Positions 20,227 through 32,421 of a stretch of 64,000 bases of DNA are shown here, in pieces. The notes under the pieces were generated by a model. That model did not search any database. It was given only the letters and a program-made list of their open reading frames with translations, and was not told the DNA's origin. Each line of letters begins with the position of its first letter. Within the stretch, counting starts at the first letter, position 1. The translations under genes and the position numbers were made by a program. The stretch is from NCBI GenBank assembly GCA_009760855.2, contig WPIO01000101.1, positions 918,001 through 982,000 of the forward strand, read 5' to 3'. This DNA is from Cristatella mucedo. Its lineage: Eukaryota > Bryozoa > Phylactolaemata > Cristatellidae.

Positions 20227-22309
20227 TCCCCACTAGCCACTAGGTTAGGAAAGGAAACAGTATACAAGTTGCTAGCATGGAAATTAGGCTAGCACAGACT
20301 ACAGTATATAAGGCACTAGGGTGGAATTTAGGCTAGCAGTGTGTGGCACACAAGGTGCCAGGGTAGGAGTTAGAGAGAGGACAGACTGGGTAACCAGGAG
20401 CTGGAAATTCCTAACGTACACTGGCTCACCTAGTACCATGCGATTGAATATTTCCTGGATGCTGCATCAGGGCTCGAGACAAAGACCTTGATCTGATTTG
20501 CATGATGTGACCACTGGTGCGAAGCTAATCCTTAAGAGCTGCATGCAGCCTGGGCTCAGTCAGGGGTCGACCAATCAAGGAGTCGGTGCTCGAAAGCTAC
20601 CTCTTGTCGCCCTGCCAAGCTAACGACTGCCTAATTTTTCCGCTCCCCTAACCGAACAGGAAAGGAACACAAGAGCCAATACTGGTTTTAAGGTCCAGTG
20701 CCTGCCTGCCTCAGCTCTCAGTAGGCCTGGTGCTCAGGTGGGCACCGCAGCAAGACGGGTAGGCACCACCGCTATGCACATGGGCACGGCCACTTGGCAG
20801 CTGCTGCTGCCACGATCAGAATGGCACGAGCAGTGGCGCGGGCTTTCGGGCAAGTCTGCCAGTGCACGAGGTCTCCTCTCAACCCTGTCTTCTTTAGCTG
20901 TCAGCTCGAAGAAACTGTCACCACTTCTTCCCGACATCCTGTCACGGCACCCCATCTCTCTCGGCTAGCGGTCACAGTGTCACACTTCCCTGCCAATAAG
21001 GAACAAATCGATCCCTGTACGACTGAACCGCTGCTCTCTCGCGGCTTGAGAGCAGCTCATCCCGAAGCTGTGCCGGCTCAGCTCTCCCCACTGCTTTGCT
21101 CTAATTCCAAGGCCCGGTTCTTTCTGAGAGGCCGGCCAGCTAGGGCCAAGGTGAGGGGAAGGACTCCAAACGGCTTCATCGGCCGTCGAGTGCTAGCGTT
21201 CGAGGGGGGAGGGTGGGTGGGTGTGATGAGGTTCGACCAGTGCACACCAGCTGCCCTTCTGGGCAGCCCGGCATAAGCTCGAGTACTTACGACCGACCGA
21301 CCGACCGAGGATCAGGGTGAGCTAACGAGCCGGTTCGCGATAAAAATAGATCGGCCTCTGGCTGAACAGTCTCCGAGAAGTCTCCCAGACAGGGGCCTTC
21401 GAGCTGCTCCTAGGTTGCTTAAGTCGTAAAAGGGTAATGTCGTCCAAGGCTTGCCAGTTCGCCGATTGACGACAGTCAGCTACAAGCCAAAACATAAAAT
21501 TGTATAACGTAAAAACGTTAAAAGAAAAGAAATTGTAAAACGAGCACGGCAGCCAACAGTCGTGGGCGGATCGTCCAACGGCTGCCATCAATCTTCTTCA
21601 TCCTAATCTGAGTCTATGCAGCCGCAAGCCTCTCTGCTCCGCCTGAACTGAAAAAATGCTCTTGGCGTCTCAGCAACTCCAGGCTGAGCTGAGCTGACGG
21701 AATGGAACAGTCGAGCACTTTGCCCGAAATCGGAGCCATGATGTCACAGCAGCTCTAGCAGCACTTCATGCGTTCTCCGAATTGCTTATCCGGTGGGATT
21801 GAGGAAACACACCAGAGCAACTGACCGGTCTGGGTCCGGTTCTGGTTCGTACCTGGCCACGGACGTTGCAAAAGGACATCGCCAGCCCGGTATGCTGCTC
21901 TACCGCAGCCCTACTGCCGCTCTACCGATGCCTGCCGGCTAGAGATACAGAAAAGAATATCCGTCTGACGATTTGCCTCGTATGACTCCTAATCTCTCTA
22001 GGCAGGGTACGGTGGCATTAAAATTGCAGTTTCGAGGGATAGCCTTGCAGCAGTACACTAACATCAATTGACCGGTCTTCCCAGTTTGATTCGTAGAAGC
22101 TATTGAGACAACTCAGCACATACGACCGGCAGCAGCAAAGAGCAGCAGCCGAGAGGTGGCTCAACAGACTACTCATCGTGCCTCTTCAATGCAATGTGAT
22201 GTAATGCAATGTGAATGTAAAAGAAGCGAATATCAATAAAGGCATATTTCTTAATTACGGTGTTCCCAAGCTGCTGCTGTAGACCTCTTGCCACTATCCC
22301 TGCTGCTTG
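20224..22309. other. Non-coding stretch with GC-rich part 20.7-21.3 kb
   Basis: 20300-20400 holds two loosely similar copies of a GGCTAGCA-containing phrase. 20730-21280 is GC-rich with open frames on both strands but no known motif. A short (GACC)n run lies near 21290-21308. No gene can be supported. Confidence 0.45.
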
Positions 22310-22424
22310 GGTATGCTACCACCAAGTCATTTTGGTAATGCTTTCTATATAGCATTTGTAAAGTGCCTAGAAAGAGATTCGGTTCTCCTAGAGTGCGATA
22401 TAAATCTATTATTATTATTATTGC
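22310..22424 (+). mobile_element. LINE 3' end fragment
   Basis: ATAGCATTTGTAAAGTGCCT, then AGAAAGAGATTCGGTTCTCC, then a (TTA)n tail. Only the extreme 3' end is present. Confidence 0.8.
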
Positions 22425-22576
22425 GCAGACTTTGCACGTAAAAGCGATTGTTAGGACGTCAGCTCTTTGGGGTAACTGTTCTATGCCGGTATCACGGGCA
22501 GCAGCAAAAAGTCACCGAGTATGTAAGTATAGTAGCTTCAACTCATCTCAAGAAACGACAGTATCACTACCTAACT

Positions 22577-22763
22577 CAGCGGTCCTCAATATGTGGGTCT
22601 CGACCCCTTTATGAGTCGAACAATCCTTTCTCGGGGGGGCGCTTAAGACAATCAGAAAACCTGTATTTCCACATTTCATAAACAATAATTTTACGGTTGG
22701 GGTCGCCATAACACGAGCTACTGTTTTAAAAGGAGGCGGCATTAGGAAGGTTGAGAACCACTG
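22577..22763 (+). mobile_element. SPIN-like non-autonomous hAT transposon (MITE), 187 bp
   Basis: The left end CAGCGGTCCTCAATATGTGG and the right end GGTTGAGAACCACTG are terminal inverted repeats in the SPIN/OposCharlie style (CAG...CTG). The interior holds phrases known from SPIN: GTCTCGACCCCTTTATGAGT near the left end, TTTACGGTTGGGGTCGCCAT, and GGCGGCATTAGGAAGGTTGA. The flanking octamers acctaact and accaaacg agree at 6 of 8 positions, consistent with a decayed hAT target duplication. No transposase is present. Confidence 0.85.
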
Positions 22764-22983
22764 ACCAAACGTAATATTCCCTCTTCCTCCTCATCTGAGC
22801 TCTCTCTCCCTCGAGCTTTCAATTATTCAATCTCCAACTCTCCCTCGCTTCCTTAGCTTGTTCAATCTCGATACTGCTTTATAGACTATAGGCTCTCTAC
22901 CTATCTTCTTTCTTTCGGCTCCTCTCTCTATCTTTCTTTCTCCATCACACACTCACTCTCATTCTCTCCTCTCGGTTGTAACT

Positions 22984-22984
<1 letters not shown>

Positions 22985-23061
<77 letters not shown>

Positions 23062-23079
23062 ATCCCTCTCTCTCTCTTT
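22985..23079. repeat. (CT)n microsatellite
   Basis: A 63-bp perfect run followed by an interrupted part; 22790-22980 is also pyrimidine-rich. Confidence 0.95.
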
Positions 23080-23351
23080 AGTACAACCGGCACCTTCTTG
23101 CTAGCCCTCACCTCGGCCCCATTTATTGCTGACGTTGCAGCCACTTAATACTTCAGGCTCCTGAATGGCTATCGAAATCTCTCCTGATCCATAATGGGGA
23201 CTCTACGATGGTCAGACGCTAAGCATTAATTTGTAACCCCAGCATCAAATAAATATTTAAACTTCCAAACCATGAGCATTCTCTCCAACGTATATAACTA
23301 TAACTATATCAGATAGCTATATCAGATATCTATAACTATATCAGAAATGGT

Positions 23352-23637
23352 AAACCTATTTAGGACAGCATTTAGTGGGTCCCTGTGATTCGTCTTTCAT
23401 GTGCTTATGCGTGCTGACACTGCATGCTGTCCACTAACCACATTTGCATGCTGACCCTGTGTATGTCACCCCTAACCATATTATTCATTTTGTTTGTTTT
23501 TCAAGCATGATTTTACTTACCATTCAATTGTATTTACCTTTGCAGCAAATGTAAAGCGCCTAGAAAGAGATTAAGTTCTCTGAGGGCGCTTTATCAAGTG
23601 CATTATTATTATTATTATTATCATTATTATTATTATT
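23352..23637 (+). mobile_element. LINE 3' UTR fragment
   Basis: CCTATTTAGGACAGCATTTA starts the block, which matches the 3' UTR of the copy at 52-940 almost to its end (GCAAATGTAAAGCGCCTAGA, then GAGGGCGCTTTATCAAGTGC and (ATT)n). It looks like a comparatively young 5'-truncated insertion. Confidence 0.9.
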
Positions 23638-24235
23638 TGCTACGGTTCAGCACGATCTGTCGGGCTTCAGCCGGTCCCTTCAGCTGCACCGCACCAACGT
23701 CGTTCTCGGCGATATTAGACCACAAGCTAAGGGGTGGTGCTCAGCAAGCCAACTCGCAGTGGCAGCTAGCTCCACAGCTGCATGCCGTCTCTATAATATG
23801 GTCATCGTTTTTTCTCTCCCCGGCGCCGCTCGTTGCAACAAACGCCCACTGCCGTGCCAATGCGAGTGGTGAATCAAGCGGGCGAATTGCGAATAGGGTG
23901 GGCAAAAGAAGCTGGCTGAGACTTGCAGTCTCAGGAAACGCTAGCAATGATAGCTATCCAGATCGGAAGCAAACGCTCTGGTTTCGAGCAGCCGCTCGGC
24001 CACGCCTCCCTGCACAGCTGGTGTGGATGGGGTTACGCCTCTTCCTCCACCGACTACTTATTACCGAAGCTGGTCAAATTCCGAGTCGCTAGGACTCAAA
24101 AGCTTGGGCAAGCAAGTTCGCTGCGTACTGTGCACTTGACATCACTCCCTGCATGAAGGAACAAAACAGGGTGGGAACGAAAAGAGAGATCGTAAAGCCC
24201 GCACCCAGCCTCTCACGAGTAACACTAACAAGAAT
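23638..24235. other. Non-coding or unrecognised GC-moderate stretch
   Basis: Open frames exist on both strands. A minus-strand frame near 23640-23725 reads AENDVGAVQLKGPAEARQIV but has no confirmed splice context, so no gene is called. Confidence 0.35.
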
Positions 24236-24320
24236 AATGATAATAATAATAATAATAATAATACATTTTTATTACATTCTCAGAGAACTGCATCTCTTTC
24301 TCGGCACTTTACAGGAGTAG
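24236..24320 (-). mobile_element. LINE 3' end, reverse
   Basis: On the minus strand it has GTAAAGTGCCGAGAAAGAGA, TGCAGTTCTCTGAGAATG and an (ATT)n-type tail. Confidence 0.75.
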
Positions 24321-24656
24321 TAAGACAGCGACCGCATTTACGCAGGTGGGCGAGCAGTGTACATAAGGTATCGGCTAGATGGTCGCCTTAAGGCGGCAGG
24401 TCGGCCTCACCACTGACGCTGAAGAGACTAGAGTGGCCGAGAGCTTTCCGGCGGATCCACGTGCAGGAAGAGAGCAAAGCAGGGTACGACTCATGGGTGG
24501 CCGTAATCGGCCGGCCGAACCGGAAGTCGTATGGGGCGAGGCAGGTAAGCCCCCCCCAAGAATTTGAGCATCAGCTGGCGTGACTCGGTTGGGTCCACAC
24601 GCAATGAGTCAAAATCATCCCACAGCCGTAGGCGTATGCTCTAGTGTGCGTGTGTG

Positions 24657-26021
<1,365 letters not shown>

Positions 26022-26140
26022 TGATAACCCAGGAGGTAAGGTGTTGGTTCTTCAATACCGCAGTCGCGGGTTCGAATCCTGCAGCTGGAAATCCTCTATT
26101 GCCAACTGCAAACTGTTGCGATAGCCACTAAGGCTCTTCT
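26022..26140 (+). mobile_element. SINE family 2, partial
   Basis: The tRNA-like head ends in the B box GCGGGTTCGAATCCTGCAGC. The body TCCTCTATTGCCAACTGCAA, then GCGATAGCCACTAAGGCTCT and TCTATCGCC breaks off where SINE family 1 begins, giving a composite. Confidence 0.7.
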
Positions 26141-26147
26141 ATCGCCG

Positions 26148-26300
26148 AGCTGGTTTGGTCCAGTGGTTAAGGTGCTTGCCCCAACCAAGGTCTGGCTGAG
26201 GTCGTGGGCTCGAGCACCGAGGCATATGTGAAGCTCCTGAATAGAGATTAAGTTCTCTCGGGGTGCTATACAAATGAATTATATTTATATTTTATATTCA
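26148..26300 (+). mobile_element. SINE family 1, near full length
   Basis: GCTGGTTTGGTCCAGTGGTT, AAGGTGCTTGCC, GTGGGCTCGAGCACCGAGG and the tail GAATAGAGATTAAGTTCTCT, then GGGGTGCTATACAAATGAAT. This is the cleanest head-to-tail copy in the window. Confidence 0.9.
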
Positions 26301-26849
26301 TTGCTATACAAATGAGTTTGTAATAAGCTAATAGCTAATAAGTTAATATTTATCCTATTTACTTAGAACGAAGGCTTTGCTGACGCCTGGGATAGCAGCC
26401 TCTCACCTATCGAACCCTGTCCCAGCCTGCACTCTCTTCCCACCCGGGCAGCCCCACGCTCAAAAAAGCCTCTGGCCCTTTTCTGGTCCACAGGCCAGCT
26501 CTTTTATTCATGTACTTTCTAAGCCCGAAACCAGGCTTATGTACTCGGCCTGCCCTGCCTATTCTTACTGCTGTTAGTTGTACCCCCTGCCATAAAGAAT
26601 AAGTCAGTCTTGTTGGAGGACCCACCTGTCCCGACTGCTGCTTGTCGTATTCCCCCTTCTCCCCCCCCCAGCCACATATGTATAAGGCGTCATCTCCACT
26701 ACTGAACAATGCTCGTCCAATTTTAGTCCCTCTGTATTTACCTAACCCGAGTTGCACCTGCTTCGGTGCCGTATCCGTCGCATGCAGCAAAGCAGTCACC
26801 AAGTCAAAGCCCAATCTCTGCAAACTCAGCGTCGTGACACTGATCTGGC
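26301..26849. other. Non-coding stretch, nothing recognised
   Basis: The longest open frame here, on the minus strand, is partly SINE-derived at its start. No supported gene. Confidence 0.5.
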
Positions 26850-27012
26850 TCGCAGGTTCGGCCGAGTGGTTAAGGCACTTGCCTTTAACGACCGAGGTCA
26901 AGATGAATGCATTTGATGACCGAGGTCGTGGGCTCGAGCCCCGTGGCACATGCCAAGCACCCGAATAGAGATTACATTCCCTTAGGGTGCTAAACAAATG
27001 GATTATATATAA
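26850..27012 (+). mobile_element. SINE family 1 with internal duplication
   Basis: The phrase ATGACCGAGGTCGTGGGCTC is preceded by a partial second copy (AACGACCGAGGTCAAGATGA), so the head is duplicated between the A and B boxes. The tail GAATAGAGATTACATTCCCT and an AT-rich end follow. Confidence 0.8.
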
Positions 27013-27239
27013 ATCTGTTGCTACCATGCTATATATCAATGGTTTCGTGTACAGAACCCCTCGTACCTCAAATACTCTTCCCTTGTTTGAAGTAAGCCAC
27101 TGAAAATCATTTCCTGTCAGGGCCTTGAACCTTGCCGCTCAGAGAGTGAGACGGCTAACTAGAATGGCAACTGCCTTCGGCTAAAGGGAAGCCACGAAAC
27201 AAAGTCCGAGTTGTCTTCTTCTCCCCACTCCCAGCTTTA

Positions 27240-27385
27240 GCGTTATGCAATACAGCCGGTATCTCTACCGGCAAGCAATATGCAATACAGCAATATAGCA
27301 TTTATACAGCATATAGCATGCATATATCAGTTATGCAATACAGCTATGCAATACAGCTAATACAGTTATGCAATACAGCAAGCAG
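27240..27385. repeat. Tandem array of TATGCAATACAGC-type units
   Basis: The ~13-bp phrase TATGCAATACAGC or a variant recurs at least six times. It is bracketed by two copies of an inverted CCGGTA.CTCTACCG phrase near 27254 and 27387. Confidence 0.85.
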
Positions 27386-27581
27386 CCGGTAGCTCTACCG
27401 TCTGCTTGCTGCCGTGCTCCCGATACATGGCTGATCAAGACATGTATGTGGGGTTATTGGGGCTCGACAATACTACTTGTTGCTTAGGGGGAAAAGCACG
27501 ATGGACATCGAACGGAAAGCAGGAGAGTCGTTACTTGGACTTAGCTGCGGCCGAATCCACGGTTGCACAGTGCTTACGTAC

Positions 27582-27684
27582 CCTGCTTAAGATTGCGCAT
27601 AGCGAGTTGATTTGCGCTATCTTCGTCGTTGAAGAGCTGAGTTCGGTTCAGTGGCTTGACCGAGACGAGCTCGCCATCGGTCAT
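27582..27684 (-). CDS. Candidate first coding exon of an unknown host gene
   Basis: On the minus strand GCGGCCATGA gives a good start context. The frame reads MTDGELVSVKPLNRTQLFND, then EDSANQLAMRNLKQ, and ends at the strong donor G|GTACGTAAG in phase 1. The region upstream on the same strand (27.7-28.15 kb) is GC-rich and could be promoter or 5' UTR. I do not recognise the protein and could not find the next exon. The peptide composition (acidic, hydrophilic, no repeat) looks like ordinary host coding sequence rather than transposon. Confidence 0.35.
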
Positions 27685-28180
27685 GGCCGCCGTCGTGCGT
27701 CGTCGGGCCGATCGGCAGTCGCCCGACCTGAGGCCACTCTTCTGCATTGCGTGGCACGGAGCATCATCCATTCACTACAAAGTTTCACAGATCAATCGTC
27801 AACAATGGGCATAGGACATACGCACTCAACTCGAAATCATCTTGTACGGTAACCTTCCCATCCCCCGACCACTGCCGCCGGCTCGATCTGCTATCACCGG
27901 GTGCGGGAGATACATTCCGGCTTGATTTACTCGACTGTGTTTCTTCTTCAGCAAAGGCTCGAGGCAAGTCGAATGGATCGTTCATGGATCTTCGCGACCT
28001 CGGATCGAGAGAAGAGAGACTGACAGGCTCAGCCGGCCGCACACACCCGATCGGCCAGAGAGGGAAGACTAGAATGCCCGGCCGCCCGGCGCGCCGGGTC
28101 ACCGGGTCAAGGCCTTGACCTGCGGCACGATTCACGTTAGCCGCCTGCGTCCTACCCTTTTCAAGTGCTTCACACTTCAT
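27685..28180 (-). other. GC-rich stretch upstream of the candidate exon
   Basis: A minus-strand frame contains MNDPFDLPRAFAEEETQ and then a Ser/Arg-rich stretch. It may be an upstream exon of the same candidate gene, but no splice solution joins it in frame to 27582-27684. Confidence 0.25.
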
Positions 28181-28936
28181 TTCAAGTTTTTGGCCTAGTA
28201 TGTACTGCAGAAATGACCAAAGTTAAAAAATTAAACGATACTTCTAGACAAGGTGACCGCCTACTTTACTTTGCAGCCCACTATTTTCGCCGAAGCGTTG
28301 CTGGCTGGTCAGGGCCCGCGGCCGTTCTGGTAGGAGTGGAGCAGTAGTGGCTCCTGCGATGCCCTGCCTTGTGCCGAAATGCCTCTGCTTCTGTTCTGAT
28401 GGCCAAACCTGAGATGGGACTCACGAGAAAGATGCAAGACATCTCGATCTTGATCTAAGGGATTGCTGGTGTTTTTCGCCATCGATGCCGCTGAAGCAAT
28501 TTTGGCCAGACCAACAAACCCAAACTACTCTTTCTGAACGATACTTTAGAAAAGAGGCTCGCGTACAGGTGAAAGCTTGTTAAAGCACTGCAAGTATTTT
28601 CTCGCGGTGCCCAAAGGTTGACTTTAGAATGTGGATAGATCGCTGAGGAAGCCAAGGCCACCTGCTAGCGACTTCGTCGATTTGATTATGAGACCCGAAA
28701 AGGTGTCTCATCCATTACCCTACCCTCTATGACGATATTATTTTTTAAGGGCTAGCTTGCCTTCGCTGCTGCGTTGGTGCCATCAGTAACCCTGTCTAAC
28801 CACGAACACGTGCCCACGCCCCAGGTCCAGAAGCTTGGTTACCTTAAAGTTTTGGCCTATGATTATCCTGAGAGCCGTGCTAAATAGCATGAGCAGCTTG
28901 CTAAAGTTGACATAGCTGTGAGATAATCTATGCTGT
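28181..28936. other. Non-coding stretch, nothing recognised
   Basis: Only short, motif-free open frames. Confidence 0.5.
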
Positions 28937-29006
28937 GGGGTCTCGCCGAGCTGGTTTGGCCTGAATACAGATTAAGTTCTCTTGGGTGCTATAACAAGGA
29001 ATTATA
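28937..29006 (+). mobile_element. SINE family 1 with deleted tRNA head
   Basis: GCCGAGCTGGTTTGGCC is joined directly to TGAATACAGATTAAGTTCTC and the tail, so the segment carrying both promoter boxes is missing. Confidence 0.7.
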
Positions 29007-29309
29007 GTATACCAGTAGCTGCTCCTACTTCGAGCAGGTATGATGGCTACTAAGGCTCCTCTACTGTAAATAAACGAGTCTGCTTACTCAGCTGAACTAT
29101 ACTTTTTTTTGTTTGCATGCTACTACGTTCACTTGCTGTCTTACTAAAAGTCGTGATTTTCAATCACTTTTGTATAAGATAAAGTCGCTTGTCGGCTAGG
29201 CAAGATTGGTGCCAAAAGCTGATGGAAGGCTTTGAATGTACAACATGCACTCCCAGAGTAGCACCGACTTTGAACTTTCGGTGTTGTGGAGTTGCAGATT
29301 GAGGTACAC

Positions 29310-29314
29310 TCACA

Positions 29315-29398
<84 letters not shown>
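29310..29398. repeat. (CA)n(TA)n compound microsatellite
   Basis: (CA)n to about 29376 is followed by (TA)n to 29398. Confidence 0.97.
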
Positions 29399-29444
29399 CT
29401 GGATGCAGCACCTGAGATTGCTGAGTTAGCATGATTCCATGCAA

Positions 29445-29687
29445 GACAGCAAGAAACGATCAAATAAATATATTGAGTGTGTGCTTAGATATAGAGTATG
29501 CAAGGCAGATGGCAAAGGGAGACTGTAAGCAGAAATCGAACGGGTAGATAGAAGGAATCCGATCGGCGAGATGAGAGAGTTAAGGGCAGAACGATACGAA
29601 GGGACAGGGGCATTTCGGCAGAGCAATAGCAATACAAAAATACATAGAGCAGAGCGACAGAAAAAGAGACGAGGGAGAGAGAGAGAG

Positions 29688-29745
<58 letters not shown>

Positions 29746-29960
29746 GTAAAACAGGTACAGCCAAAGCGAGCAGACACACTCCCACACAGACTGAGTGACA
29801 TGGTGAAAAGGGGCAGACAGACAGAGTCACCGACTGGCAGATGTAGATAGACAACCAGAGAGGCTGAGAGACAGATATAGACCATGCCTACCGTGAAATA
29901 ATTAGAAAGAAGAGGTAGAGGGATAGCTCCCAGTGAACGAGCTGGCAATAAAGGAAAAAC
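29445..29960. repeat. GACAGA-rich dispersed repeat, copy 1
   Basis: CAGCAAGAAACGATC, GAGTGTGTGCTTAG and the GAGATGAGA phrase resemble 48165-48330. Both copies continue into loose AGACAGA sequence. This copy carries a (GT)n tract (29690-29744) that the other lacks. Confidence 0.55.
29690..29744. repeat. (GT)n microsatellite
   Basis: A perfect run of about 55 bp preceded by (GA)8. Confidence 0.97.
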
Positions 29961-32421
29961 TGATCAGCAGCAAAGATGCAAACATTTATGACGAGCACCA
30001 ACATGTTGATGCCAGTAACCTAGCAAGCTCGGTGAGTTGAAAATACTCTGAGCGATGCCGTGTGGTTCAGCTAACTCTTTTGATGAAATATCTTAAACTG
30101 AAGAGACTATTCTGCCAGTTGTGAAGATCAGTGGCGGGTGAGCTCATCCAGATTAGTAAGCTTGACTCTCTCTCCTGAAACTAGGGTGAGCTATGGATCA
30201 CGTTTGGTGACAGCCAAGCTGTCAAATTCGAGAGCTCTTGTGTAAACCAGAATGAGCTCTTCAAGTTGTTTGCAGGAAGTTAATGAAAGATTTTGGTTTG
30301 CCTTCTTAAAGGTTTTTCGTTATTCCACCATGAACGTGTGCACGGTTCTATTCAAACTTCGCAAGTGTATATGCAGAGAAAATTGATGAGCTTGAAAGAT
30401 TTTGAATAATAATAATAATATTAAAATAGCTGTCACAGATAGCCTTCAGGTGACATTGCCACCATTCAACCATGCGACCGTGTAACTCGTGAGATGAGAG
30501 TCATATCTTGCTCATATGCAAGAGAAAGCAAGCACCTAAGCTCATTAACGTTTAACCTAAGCTTAGCACAGTGGCCATTTAAATTCAGATGCACGACAAA
30601 AGCACCGTGATCTGTGAGATTCAAGTCAGTTCGATCTCGATCTTACATCGTGGTATATAGTGTCAGATGGCGATTTTATACCTGCCTCATTCAGAAAGAA
30701 CACAAAGCTCGGCTTGAGGAGCTACTGGCAATGAATTTCTCAATCGACCAATCTATGGGTAAGTCCAGCCGACCGATCTTGATTGGACGATTTGCACATC
30801 TTGAGACGTATTTTATGTCAGATATGTTAGAAAGACTTTGCGGGCTTAGGTCTAAGTTTGTCTATCGGCATAGTGGTCACAGCAGACGCTACCCAAAGCT
30901 TCCATGCTGAACTTCGTGCCATGGCTACTATACCCATAGAAGTAGTCACACCGTTGACATAGTAGTAGCTGCAAATATGCACGAGTAAATTAATGAACTA
31001 AAGGCTGCTTGAAGCTGCATATACGTGACCAACTTTTGCTTGACCATATGCTGAAGTTGGTTAAACTAGTTGTGCATACAGCAATCCGTAATTATGGCCA
31101 TGTCAGCTTCACTGACATGGCCATTATCAAGGAGCTTCGAGCAGTCATCGTAAGGCAGGAATCTTTGAGTAGGTACAATATACTTGTTGCCTGGCGCCAA
31201 AGGTGCAACAGTGTCCTAGATAGACCTCCGTGTCCACAGAAAAACTTTGATATACTTTCTTTAATGTTTCAATCAGTCTTTCTGTATCACTTGCTTGCAG
31301 AGGCCTCGGAGAGTTGACCCCATGGTTAGCCATCTGAACACTTGACTTCGCATGTAAGTCCATGCCTCGGAAAGTCGCAAAAGTTTGCTTTTTTGTCAGG
31401 AAGGTGTGTGTTTACCGGCAGTTGTATGACAACGGTGCATGCTGCCATGTCTTAGCAGCTTGTACGATTTTTCGTACGTGCTGTAGGCGCAACATGTGAC
31501 ACAAGGGGAGTGCAGGTAGCTCAGACGCCCTTCAAGTGCTTATAATTTCTTGTGACTCGCATTTCTTATGAGCGCATCTGGCAAGTCAAACTTTGGGTAC
31601 TTTGTTAGCTCCATCCTGGCTATGCCCACGACGAGGAACCGAAGCAGCTCAGATCTAGCCCAGCCCTCGGGACGTACTGGGCACATTACGCCTGAGATCG
31701 GTGTCTCATTGGACCTGTGTTTGGTCGTATTCAAAATTCGTACTGCACTAAGTGTGCATCATTCTCTGAGTCTTTATCTAGATGCTGGCATCGAGGTGGT
31801 CGAGGTCGTAGGTCGGCACCACTGGCAAGCCAGCTCTTCTCTGGCCACCAGGCTGAGCCAAGCCTGACTCCTACGTCCTCCTCCTCCTCCAGGCCCACGC
31901 TCAGCCAGCAATGGCGAGCTTGTAGGATGCATGCGACTGCTACTTCTGATCGTCCAAAGGAAAGAGTAGCTTTAATGTTACTGTAGGCCATTTTACCTGG
32001 GCCCGGCGACCCAGCCTAATAGCTGGCACATGAGTGGCTGTTGCCACTGGCTGATGGCTACCGGAGGCAGTGTCACACGGACTAGGCACTACCAAGGTAG
32101 CTGGGAGTTTTAGCCTGCCGATGTGGCAGCCTAGGAGATTGAGGTAGGCAGCCAAGCCCACATCCCCACAGCTATGAGCTGATTAGTCGAGTAGGTGGCA
32201 GACCGGCCAGCTAGTGGCCAGTGACTGCATCATGCCTTCTCCTAGGATGCCCTGTACCTATCGTGCTGTAGGTGCCTGTGTGAAAGTCGGTCCTCTTGCA
32301 CTGCTTGGAAATTAGGAGACGAATAGCCATTGAACATACTCCAATTGCAGAGACACTGGCAGAACTGCCCTTGCAGCACTGTCCAGCCTGCAACATCTGC
32401 TGCTTCTGTTAAAGGTTCCAC
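29961..32421. other. No recognised gene
   Basis: Open frames of 60-100 codons occur (30614-30910, 31009-31317, 31568-31867), but none has a known motif or a convincing exon context. A short AAT repeat lies at 30405-30422. Confidence 0.4.

Noticed and set aside
23640-23730. Minus-strand peptide AENDVGAVQLKGPAEARQIV, which looks protein-like.
   Set aside because: Too short, flanked by a LINE tail and stops, with no firm splice sites or known family.
26850-26950. tRNA-like head with A and B boxes (also at 5820, 39585, 62735 and elsewhere).
   Set aside because: No complete cloverleaf with anticodon and acceptor stems. Each head is followed by a SINE body, so these are SINEs and not tRNA genes.
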